A stretch of DNA of 64,000 nucleotides, taken from assembly GCA_018136815.1 (NCBI GenBank), contig CM030931.1, forward strand, positions 2,595,801-2,659,800, given 5' to 3'. The notes beneath the pieces are model-generated. The model was given only the letters and a program-made list of their open reading frames with translations, did no database searches and had not been told where the DNA came from. Source of the DNA: Isochrysis galbana (lineage: Eukaryota > Haptophyta > Isochrysidales > Isochrysidaceae). A program made the translations under genes and the position numbers. This document shows positions 19,862-28,675 of this stretch, piece by piece. The stretch's first letter is position 1. Every line of letters begins with the position of its first letter.

Positions 19862-20890
19862 TCATCGTTCACTCGTTAAACCCCCTGGGTAGGTGTACCC
19901 CAATCGCCTTCCAAGAGCACGAAGCCGCGTTGCCACTCGCCCGGACCCCTCAAGGGCATCATGCAGAACGGTCTTGTTGCGCCAAGACTCGCGTGCCACT
20001 TTGAGCTCATCATTCACGTGCTCCGCTGTCAGTCGCTCTGCGGCACTCCAACGCGTCACGTCGTGGCGGGCAAAGCGACGCTGCAAGTCTGAGCCCGGGC
20101 TTGCGCACGTTGGATTGACACCCGTGCGCTCGGCAAATCGACGCATTCGGCCCTCATACGCTTGTGTTGAGTCTAGACGCATGGTAAGCACGTCGTCTCG
20201 CCCTGCAAAGTATTGATGATTGTGAGCCATTAGCTGGAGCTGGCCGTCCAATGCCAGTTGGGCAATGTGCAGTACTCCGGCTGCTGGTGGAGCCGTACGG
20301 ATGAGCTCCCACACCCGCTGGAATGCAGGGTTTCGCTCGCGCTCTTCACCCGAGCGGTGGTGGAGATAGTATGACACAACCAACGCGAACGGCTCGCGAA
20401 CCATGTGCACTATTGGCCGGCCGGGAGTGGGGCGCAGGTACCGCCGGAGCCACCGTACAAAGGTGGAGTTGGCCGGCAGGCGAAAGTCCCTGGCTGTGTA
20501 CACCGGCTCGCGCACGTACGGCATGGCTCCCTGAAGAGTGGGCATCGCCAGGTACTGGTCGAGGCACAGCCGGCGCGTCCTGCAGCGGCTACTGAGTGCG
20601 TTGAACGGTTCGAGACCGTATGGCCACCCTGCAGCTGGGCTCGGCCACGCCGTGCGCGGCATAGCGCAGACGTGTTCCAGCTCCTCCTGAAGTCGCCGCG
20701 CAAGCACAGTCCCCGTCTTGTGGTACGTGAGGAGCAGGGTCGAGGTGGACGAGCAGCCGCACTGAGAAGACGCAGCGCACGCCGACGCCATCGCCGACCC
20801 ACGCGGCGCTCCTTGCTTGCCCACCAACCTACTCGTACCTTTGTACCTTTCAAGCATTTTCTGTTCACGAGTACCTCTCACCACATTCAC
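19862..20890 (-). CDS. Sulfotransferase-like protein, single exon
   Basis: Up to 342 residues. The PAPS 5'-phosphosulfate loop is TLLLTYHKTGTVLARRL (K-T-G-T in place of the usual R-S-G-S/T, as seen in many algal and animal carbohydrate sulfotransferases). The 3'-phosphate site is IVHMVREPFALVVSYYLHH, with the expected R...S spacing. There is no hydrophobic anchor. The in-frame ATG at residue 34 (MASACAASSQCGC) is as plausible a start as the first one, and a Cys/Ser-rich N terminus precedes the fold. It is unrelated in detail to the sulfotransferase at 8789-10321, so this is not a recent duplicate. Acceptor substrate unknown. Confidence 0.75.
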   Translation of the reverse strand: MNVVRGTREQKMLERYKGTSRLVGKQGAPRGSAMASACAASSQCGCSSTSTLLLTYHKTGTVLARRLQEELEHVCAMPRTAWPSPAAGWPYGLEPFNALSSRCRTRRLCLDQYLAMPTLQGAMPYVREPVYTARDFRLPANSTFVRWLRRYLRPTPGRPIVHMVREPFALVVSYYLHHRSGEERERNPAFQRVWELIRTAPPAAGVLHIAQLALDGQLQLMAHNHQYFAGRDDVLTMRLDSTQAYEGRMRRFAERTGVNPTCASPGSDLQRRFARHDVTRWSAAERLTAEHVNDELKVARESWRNKTVLHDALEGSGRVATRLRALGRRLGYTYPGGLTSER

Positions 20891-21380
20891 CTACTCTAGT
20901 ACCTAGTACCTAGTAGCCTTTTCGCCTCGTCTACATGTCTAAATGTCTACATGTCTACATAGTACATAGTATATAGACTACTACCTACTACTTACTATAC
21001 GTCTAGAGCTAGAGATCTGTGATCTACGATCTATGGTCTATGGTCTATGATCTGCAGAGAACTAGAAAGAATCTGAATCTCGAGTCTAGATAGAGACAGA
21101 GCCTAGAGCCAAGAGCCAAGAAACCCCGAAAAATCTTCTCGCCCGACAGACGACAGAGGGTGCTACGAGCGGCCCGCGCTTTTGGGGGGGGCTCGACTCT
21201 AGAACCCCGGGGCTCTTCACTCTTCGTGAATACACGTATTTGTATTCAAGAACTATAGTACTCTAGAGCTCTAGGATGACTAGGGATGCTATCTAACAAC
21301 AACCCTACGACGTTATAAGTTCTAACGCGAGGGGCAGATAGGCGAGAGAGCTATCCCTATCGTATCTGAGATGCTGGGGG
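20891..21380. other. Cryptically simple, CTAG/CTACATG-rich sequence
   Basis: Short motifs recur without strict periodicity: CTAGTAC (20893-20915), CTACATGTCT (20930-20960), GATCTATGG/TGATCTACGA (21015-21055), CTAGAG/TCTAGA. No gene. A G homopolymer follows at 21375-21395. Confidence 0.6.
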
Positions 21381-21539
21381 CGGCGGGGGGGGGGAAGAAA
21401 TGTCTGATGTGTTGATGAGCTGCCGAGCATCAGCAGAAATGGGACGCATATATTACAGTACTTGGCGGCCTCTACTCGTATCAAAGAGTGCGAGTGCACG
21501 ACACAGAGAAAATTGGTGCTCGGGGCAGTCCACAGAGAG

Positions 21540-22383
21540 TGAGATCACGATGTCGAGAGGAGAGAGGAGAAACAAGAAGAGAGAAGAGGGAGAAGAGGGG
21601 AGAGAGGAGAGGGGAGAGGGGAGAGAGAGGAGAGAGAGGAGAGAGAGGAGAGAGAGGAGAGAGAGAAGAGAGAGAAGAGAGAGCAGAGAGAGCAGAGAGA
21701 GGAGAGAGAGCAGAGAGAGGAGAGAGAGGAGAGAGAGAAGAGAGAGCAGAGAGAGCAGAGAGAGAAGAGAGAGGAGAGAGAGGAGAGAGAGGAGAGAGAG
21801 GAGAGAGAGGAGAGAGAGGAGAGAGAGAAGAGAGAGAAGAGAGAGAAGAGAGAGAAGAGAGAGAAGAGAGAGAAGAGAGAGAAGAGAGAGAAGAGAGAGA
21901 AGAGAGAGAAGAGAGAGAAGAGAGAGAAGAGAGAGAAGAGAGAGAAGAGAGAGAAGAGAGAGAAGAGAGAGAAGAGAGAGAAGAGAGAGAAGAGAGAGAA
22001 GAGAGAGAAGAGAGAGAAGAGAGAGAAGAGAGAGAAGAGAGAGAAGAGAGAGAAGAGAGAAGAGAGAGAAGAGAGAGAAGAGAGAGAAGAGAGAAGAGAG
22101 AAGAGAGAAGAGAGAAGAGAGAAGAGAGAAGAGAGAAGAGAGAAGAGAGAAGAGAGAAGAGAGAAGAGAGAAGAGAGAAGAGAGAAGAGAGAAGAGAGAA
22201 GAGAGAAGAGAGAAGAGAGAAGAGAGAAGAGAGAAGAGAGAAGAGAGAAGAGAGAAGAGAGAAGAGAGAAGAGAGAAGAGAGAAGAGAGAAGAGAGAAGA
22301 GAGAAGAGAGAAGAGAGAAGAGAGAAGAGAGAAGAGAGAAGAGAGAAGAGAGAAGAGAGAAGAGAGAAGAGAGAGAAGAGAAT
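21540..22383. repeat. 840-bp homopurine satellite with 9-bp then 7-bp period
   Basis: Pure A/G on the plus strand. From ~21820 to ~22060 the unit is GAGAGAGAA (9 bp). From ~22090 to 22370 it switches to GAGAAGA (7 bp). The left 250 bases are a more variable GAGAGGA/GAGAGCA version. Long open frames over it (Arg-Glu repeats on one strand, Ser-Leu repeats on the other) are composition artefacts. Confidence 0.97.
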
Positions 22384-22597
22384 CTTTGCTCTAGCTTTCA
22401 CTAGGAGGAGCAGTACTAGTAGTCGAATCATTTCCTCACCAACAGCGTACACGAGAAGTTTTGATAAATGGTTCTCTTCTCTCTACTTTAGGGGGGAGGC
22501 GCAGGACGCTGGGGCTCTCTCGCAGTAGCAGCTCCTCGCCCTCTCTCTCTCGTCTCCCCGCTCCCCCCTCTCTCCCTTTCCCTCTCGCGAGCTCGTG

Positions 22598-23336
22598 ATG
22601 CGCCTCGCCGCTCCCCTCCTCGCGCTCGCGCTCGCGATGGGCGTGAGCCCGGCGGGAGCGCTCGGACTGTGCGCGCGCGCGCCACTCAGCTCACACCACC
22701 TCGCTCGCGCCGCGCGTATGACCGCCACCGCTGTTGGAGACGAGGGTGTCGGAGAGAGCACGTGGTGGAGCTCGCAAGAAGGCGTGGCTCCTGCGCCAGC
22801 GCCTGAGGTGAGGGAGGTGGCGGCACAGCCGGAGCCGCCCGAGGAGCCGCCGGGACAACTACTTGAGGAGGAGGACATCATCAACACGCGCTGGAAAGTC
22901 CTCGTCGTACCCAGGGAGGAGGGTTGGCTGCCCAAGCGCGACTTTGAGGCCGAGTTCACACTGCTTGCGGATGGCTCGGTAGTCTGGGGCGGTGAAGTTG
23001 GCGGCTATGGGATTGGTGGCAGGTGGACTCTCCGTGATGAGACTTTGGAGGTAAAATACTCTTTCACAATGCCGAGATGCCGCACTGGCGATACTGCTCG
23101 GCTGTCACGCATGCTTAGCCCCTTCTTGTTCTTTTTGTCCTCAGGTGATTCGTACCACGCCCTTGGGTCTTGTTACGGGAAGGGACTATTACATGACCAG
23201 TGCTCGTGCGGAGGTGACAGAAAAGCTGCAATTTGCGGTGCGTGGGGTAATCCGCTCGTATAACGCCGCCTACCCTGTTGCTGTCATTGCCGACTTCGTT
23301 GCAGTCAGGATGCCTGGCCGCTTTGTGCTCGAGTAG
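22598..23336 (+). CDS. Plastid-targeted small beta-rich protein (two exons)
   Basis: Exons 22598..23050 and 23145..23336, GT-AG intron, phase 0 (TLE|VIRTTP), 214 residues. The N terminus MRLAAPLLALALAMGVSPAG is a signal peptide; LGLCARAPLSSHHLARAAR then reads as a transit peptide, the bipartite signal needed for import into a secondary plastid. A Pro/Glu-rich linker precedes the domain: FTLLADGSVVWGGEVGGYG, GGRWTLRDETLEVI, FAVRGVIRSYNAAYPVAVI, MPGRFVLE. The alternating W/G/R strands suggest a small lipocalin- or fibrillin-like barrel. I recognise it as an algal conserved type but not as a named family. The start follows a CT-rich leader, itself right after the GA satellite. Confidence 0.75.
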
Positions 23337-23756
23337 AAGTGACCCACACTGGTCTGATGGGGAACAGATTAGAGGTGTGGCCCATGCACTTGACGGGAGC
23401 TGGACCGCTCAATTCGGGTGCCCGCGTAAATCTGGCACGGCATCGAATCGCGTGGGCTTGAGTCCACGTGGATGGCGTGCTCTTTTTGTCGCCGTTGCTC
23501 TCGCTGAATGGTCACAAGCATGGGTTCTTGAGACAAAGAGGTCAACATTCTAGTTTATGTCTCGTTGGTAGGCCTTATGCCGTCCTGGTTGCCGCGGAAT
23601 GCCCTATTCGGGCGTGTCAGCGTCGTAGATCTAGACGGCTCAAAATGATCGGGACTGGGAAAGCGACTGTTGTCCGAACCCTATCTCAACGTACTGATGT
23701 TGTGCGTTCTGAATTTGATGTATGTTGCTGATGGTGCGAGCTTTTTGATAGTGCTT
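23337..23756. other. Intergenic, no gene recognised
   Basis: 3' flank of the plastid-protein gene. No coding or repeat signal recognised. Confidence 0.4.
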
Positions 23757-24440
23757 AAAACACCCGCTCATGAAAAAAAAAACCTGAAGATTCTGGGCTA
23801 CTCGCCTACTAGTTCTAGTGACGCCGCCCTTACATCCCCTCCCTCCACCTCCTCCCCTCCTCCCCTTCATTCCTTTTTCTTCGGTTTCCGGGGTCCCGGC
23901 TCCGGTGCCGGTGCACTATCGAGAGCCTAGTTCAGAGTGTGGGTTTGGGGCAGGCCTGTTGGATGGCAAAACACCCGCTCATGAAGATTCAGGCTACTAC
24001 TACTACTTATGGGGGGCCATTCACACTCATGGTGCTGCCTTTCGCCATCGTCTATGGCGTACCCCGTACCCCAAACACCCAACTAAGTTTATACTTAGTT
24101 CAGCATGGGGGGCGGCGCCTCGCGTCCCCCCTCTCAGGCACCAATTCCCCTCCCGGGGGGCTGTCGGTCAATCCCATGCTCTGCCTTTTGGCATGAGCAG
24201 GGCAATCAACACCACCACCCAGACCCCCAGTGGGCGCGGGTCGCGAGCCGCACTCCCAGGCCCACTTGGGCCTGCTCTCGTACTGACTCCCCCCCCCCCT
24301 CCATCCCTGGTCGCCAGGCAAACAGGGGCCTCTGGCGCGGCACCCAGGGCCAGCGAGGCGAGCGAGGGAGAGGCAGGGGGGGCCAGGGGCTGAGCCCCAG
24401 CCTCCACTGCCCCCTGAGCTGCCCTTGCTGGCCCTCGAGG
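23757..24440 (+). repeat. Composite dispersed repeat (modules B and C), longest copy
   Basis: Order of parts: AAAACACCCGCTCATGAAAA with CTGAAGATTCTGGGCTAC; a pyrimidine tract with TTCTTCGGTTTCCGGGGT; GGTGCACTAT...GGGGCAGGCC; a second, shorter AAAACACCCGCTCATGAAGA start (23968); the perfect palindrome AACTAAGTTTATACTTAGTT (24081-24100); C/G-rich sequence; and GAGAGGCAGGGGGGGCCAGG with GGCTGAGCCCCAGCCTCC (~24370-24415). The same order recurs at 59427-59935, and pieces occur at 11910, 28226, 47361, 48060, 49455, 49655 and 56400-56530. No protein coding recognised. Confidence 0.75.
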
Positions 24441-25379
24441 CGCACCCAAAGCGAACAGTTGAGGGCGGCGAGCCTGCGGCCAAGCGAACTCTCACGCCGT
24501 GCACACCCAAAGCGCACACGTCGTCGCTCTCGACGTTCTCATCAAGAGCGCCAGCGCCATCTTGCTCGATGACCCCGAGCATGACATGGAACTGGTGTTC
24601 GAGGCAAAGAAGCGGGAGTTGCTCCAACGTTTCCCCATGGCTCTGACGAATTGGAGTGGCCCATAGGGCCTGAGGACAATGAGGAGGGTGGCAAGCCGGC
24701 GGCAGGCGCGGCTGAGGAGGCGACTTCGGAGACGCTGACGGGCTGAGGCCCGTCAGCAGAGGAAGGCGGGCAGGCGGGCTTGAGCGAGGGCGAGGACGGC
24801 GGCGAGAGCGACATCGAGCGAGTGGCGAGAGGCGAGGGTGAGTGAGAGGAGGGCTGTGATGGCAGGGACTGGCGAGAAGAGGCGAGACTGTAGGGTACGA
24901 GTGTTACGAGAGCGAGAGCGACGAGAGCGAGAGCGACGGATGACGACTGACGACAGAACGACGGACAGAGACACCCAGGAAAACACTCCGACTCTCGCCC
25001 CACGACTTTCTCACATAACTGGACTGAAATCAATCCCAAACACTCCGGCCAGACGACGACGGACGACGATCAGAAGGCGATCTGTCGGCGATCCCGTCTG
25101 GAAGGGGAATCGCACCATAACGGAAACGAGGGGCAATCTTGCCGCACAGGATTCCAAGAGACCCATCGAATAAGACGAGAGAAGTGCGATGTGCCTAAGG
25201 GGAAGATGTCGCATTCGCGATGTCTCAGAGGCAAAAAGAAATAACAGTAAAAAAAAAACAGTAAACAGTAAAAAGAACAGAGGAAGAAAGAAGAAGAAAA
25301 GTGAAAAAGAAGAGAAAAAAACCCAGAGTATATAGGGCGGTTCTCAGCCCTTCCCATCGGCCCTATGGCTACGTAAACT
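24441..25379. other. Intergenic, low-complexity
   Basis: Gly/Arg-type codon-like repeats (GAGAGCGA/CGAGAGCGAGAGCGA near 24905-24940) and an A-rich stretch at 25225-25325. No gene recognised. Confidence 0.5.
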
Positions 25380-25490
25380 CTCGCGTGGCATAGTGGTTCA
25401 ACCCACCGCCTCCACCAACCTTTTGCTCTGGGTCGCGAGTTCGAGTCCGGACGGAGCGCTCTGCAGTTCGAGCCCCGCTCCTTCTCCTCT
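25380..25490 (+). mobile_element. tRNA-related SINE-like head (A and B boxes)
   Basis: Near-perfect Pol III internal promoter: A box TGGCATAGTGG (25386-25396) and B box AGTTCGAGTCC (25438-25448), with a second B-like motif at about 25465. The flanking sequence cannot form acceptor or T stems, so this is not a working tRNA. It is followed by tandem repeats, as in a SINE tail or a pseudo-tRNA. Confidence 0.5.
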
Positions 25491-25499
25491 CCGCTCTTC

Positions 25500-25660
25500 T
25501 TCTACAGTTAAATTCCACGCACTCTTCCTCTACCATTAAAAATTCCACGCTCTTCTTCTACGGTAAAAATCCTGCCTCTTCCTACTGTTAAAATATCCTG
25601 CCTTCCTACCGTTAAAATTCTGCACTCCGTCTACCGTTAAAATCCTGCCTCCGTCGCCTT
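25500..25660. repeat. Tandem TTCTACNGTTAAAATCCTGCCTC repeats
   Basis: Five or six degenerate ~25-35 bp units containing TCTAC(C/G/A)(G/A)TTAAAAT(T/C)C, directly downstream of the tRNA-like head. Confidence 0.75.
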
Positions 25661-25794
25661 GCCAAGACATTTCCTCTGCCTTCCTGCCGACTTCCTTGCC
25701 AGTTCCTTCCGCCCCGGTTTCCCGCTTGTCTCGAAAAACGGTTTCACCGCATTACGACCAAGCTTAGTGGGGAAACTCCTCGTCCAGTTCCGTT

Positions 25795-25925
25795 ACCCGA
25801 AAATCTCGTTCATCTCGTCGGGCCATCAAGGCCATCTCGTTCATCTCGTCGGGCCATCAAGGCCATCTCGTTCATCTCGTCGTCGGGCCATCAGGCCATC
25901 TCGTTACATCTCGTTCACCTCGTTA
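25795..25925. repeat. 31-bp tandem repeat ATCTCGTTCATCTCGTCGGG
   Basis: Three to four copies of ATCTCGTTCATCTCGTCGGG+CCATCAAGGCC, the last ones degenerate. Confidence 0.85.
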
Positions 25926-25960
25926 CAATCCAAGCTGCGGCTTTGATTTCCACAATGCGA

Positions 25961-26037
25961 TGAGATCGCAAATTAAACCTGATTGCCCCCAGAAGCAGAT
26001 AAATAAAGAAACGCAGGGGAGATAGCAAATTAAACCT
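25961..26037. repeat. GAGATNGCAAATTAAACCT repeats
   Basis: Two copies 58 bases apart (25962-25980 and 26019-26037). A third copy of GGGGAGATGGCAAATTAAAC followed by CT lies at 40197-40218. The sequence from here to ~26560 has A-rich, gene-poor character like 40000-40680, suggesting both derive from one element family. Confidence 0.65.
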
Positions 26038-26910
26038 ATTTGCGAGGCGGAAGAAAGGTGGGGAAACTTCCCTTCTCTTTCGAGAGAAAGAGAGAGAGCG
26101 CTCCACAACCCACGATCCCATGCATCCAAGCGAAGCTTTTGACAGAGGACGAGAACGAGAGAATTATAACGATAAATGCCGAACGACGAAGAGAAGAGCG
26201 AAGCCTAACGAGTGTCGATTCGCGAATGCGACACCCCCCTGCTAGGATCGAGCGTCCCGCGAGGGAAAGAAGAGAACCTAACGGATAGCGGAGAGCTCCA
26301 AACAAGCCACGAGAAAGGCAGAAGAGCAATCCTGAATGAACGAGACCGAACGAAGAGCGAAGAGTGAATGAACGAATGAACGATAAATTCGAATGGAGAG
26401 CCACTAGTGAATCTAGCCACAAAGCTGAGGATAGCACACGCTGTCGAGGAACCCAAGGAGCAACAAAACAAGGACGAATAAGCCAATAAAACATAGAACA
26501 AGGTCAACACCAGAGACGCAGCTGACCCGGCGCCACTGTCACACTAGGCGCGAACGAAGGCAGACGCGAACACCAAGCAAGAGAAGACACAACAGGCCTG
26601 CCCGGCCCCCGCACTCCGAACTACGCTGTTGTGGTTAGGGGGAGAGCCGCCCTTTAGGTTTCCCAAAGAGAGCCGCTCTCTCTTTGTTTTCCCGCCTTCG
26701 CGTGTCTCCCTTCGGGTTGCACCCTCTCCGTCCGATCGGGATCCTCCGATCCCGATCTTCCTCTCTTCCCCCCGTGTGTTAGGATAGGGGTGATCGCTCT
26801 CGATCCCCCTCCCTTGTTTTCTCATGTGTGCGCCCCCTTTCTTTCCTTGTGCGCGCCCCCGTGCGTTTCCCGCGTTTTCTCTTGTCCCAGAGTTTCCGAG
26901 AGTCGCGCTC

Positions 26911-28222
26911 ATGGCCGCACTCCCAGAGGCTCTGGGCGAGCTCTCACGACCGCCGTCGCCCCATGCTCGTGTGAGCGGTGTTCCCGCCGGTGCCATGCCT
27001 CCCTCCAGCCCCAGTGCTCCCTGTGCTCAGCCCTCCGTGAGCACGGTCGCCCCTGGAGGGCCCCGTCCTATGCCTCAACAATTCTTTGAATCACAACCCT
27101 CAGCCACATCCACAGCCACTCCACTCCGCCAGCCACATGGTAGCGGAGGCGATTCCGCCTCTCCGCCCGTCCCAGCCTTTCCTTCGCCCCATTCCTTTGC
27201 CTCGCCCGCGGTCCCCCTCTCCCAGCAGCCGCCATCGTGCCACCAAGCACTTCCACCCCTTATCCACCAGAGTCCAACAAACACACAAACACTGGCTGGA
27301 TGGGAACCACTGCCTGGCACGCCACACAGCCCTACCTCCACATGCCGCCTATCCAGCCAAGCCCACCCCACTTGTACAGCCCCATCCAGCCTCTCCAGCC
27401 CTCTGCCTACCCGCCCGTCAACGTCAACCCCTTCACGACCGCCCTCAGATCTCAAATCCAACAGCTGCAGCTGCAGCTGGCACAAGCAGAGAGCATGCAC
27501 CCCGGCCCTCTCCCTGCCTCCACCTCCTCCTCCCCTGCCTTCCTGCCGCCCTCTCTCTCGCCATCGCCGGCTCCCCCACCCGCGGCCCCTGCCATCCCGC
27601 TTGCTGACCGTCACCATCAACTCGAGGGCACCCTCGCCGACTTGAAGTTCGCCTTCGATGATCTGAAGGAGGACATGAACGACTTCAAGGACGCAATGCG
27701 CACCGACCTCCTCGACATCCTCTCGCGCCTCAACCCGCCCGCCCCCACCGTCCCTGCCCCCCTCTTCCCCAGCCCAGCCTTGCCCCGGCCGGCCCCAGCC
27801 GTCGCGGTCCTGAGCCCCCTTCCACCGCGTCTCCCACTCCCCTTCCCATTCGCCCCCCTTTTCGCCTTCCCCATCCCTCGAGCCCCATTCCGCCCTTACC
27901 CGCTGCCACCACCGCCTCCCTCACCACCCGCCTCGACCCCGATGCCCACGCCCCCTGGCTGCGCCGCTTCATCCTCCGCGTCTCTCGCCACCACCCTGCC
28001 GTAAGTGACCTTCTCACTCCCCCGTTCGACACCCCGGTCGCTCCCCCCGAAGAACCCGTCGACTCCTGGCTTGCGGGCGCCCTCCTCGATTGTCTCGACC
28101 AAACCGCCCCACGCGTGGCCAACCTCATGGAGGCATGCCCCCGCGATGTCCTCCTAAGTGGCAGGAGGCTACTCCGCCACCTCGAGAACATCCACATGCC
28201 GCGCACGGGCGCTGAGGCGGAC
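26911..28222 (+). pseudogene. Decayed LTR-retrotransposon gag (Copia-like)
   Basis: ATG 26911 opens MAALPEALGELSRPPSPHAR and a Pro/Ser-rich frame. A second frame carries TALRSQIQQLQLQLAQAES and ADLKFAFDDLKEDMNDFKD (coiled coil). A third, from ~27880, carries APWLRRFILRVSRHHPAVSD, WLAGALLDCLDQTAPRVAN and LLSGRRLLRHLENIH, resembling the folded part of Copia-type gag. At least two frameshifts separate the frames. The gag is cut off at ~28222 by a minus-strand copy of repeat B. No protease, integrase or reverse transcriptase follows. Confidence 0.5.
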
Positions 28223-28225
28223 GAA

Positions 28226-28390
28226 GTAGCGCACCAAGGCCGGACCCCGGAAACCGAAGAAAAAGGAAAGAAGGGGGGCAGGGGAAGAGGTGGAGGGAGG
28301 GAAGTAAGGGCGATGCAAGTAGAGAAGGGAGACCAGTCCCAGTCAGTAGTAGGTGTGTAGCCCAGAATCTTCAGATTTTTTTTTACGCAA
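28226..28390 (-). repeat. Dispersed repeat B, inverted copy inserted in gag
   Basis: Read on the minus strand it begins TAAAAAAAAATCTGAAGATT then CTGGGCTACACACCTACTAC, with the pyrimidine tract and CTTCGGTTTCCGGGGTCCGG, as in the 23757 copy. Confidence 0.75.
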
Positions 28391-28675
28391 TACGCAATGC
28401 AGCAGCTGATCATGTGTCTTGCTGATGGGATCGGCCCGCCATCCTAGCCACTAGCAATGGGCAATAGCAGAACTCTGCCATAGCTATGGGCAATTCACAA
28501 TATCTAGAAGCATTGAAACTCGAGCAGACCCGGGATACACGTAAGCCCCATCCGCACAATACTAACGGGCCGCGTCCTGGTCGTAGCCAAGCCGGCCTCG
28601 CATTCCTCGGCATGCAGGTGCACACGAAGACACTCTAGCACGTGTGACCGATGCCGCAACCTATTCTCCGCGAGC

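Noticed and set aside
21400-22528. Open frames of >300 codons with Arg-Glu (plus) or Ser-Leu (minus) repeats
   Set aside because: They are forced by the stop-free homopurine array; the same happens at 31.4-32.5 kb, 17.7-18.6 kb and 50.4-51.0 kb. No start context or conserved domain.
25386-25450. Functional tRNA gene
   Set aside because: A and B boxes are good but the seven-base acceptor and five-base T stems cannot pair, so it is treated as SINE-like.
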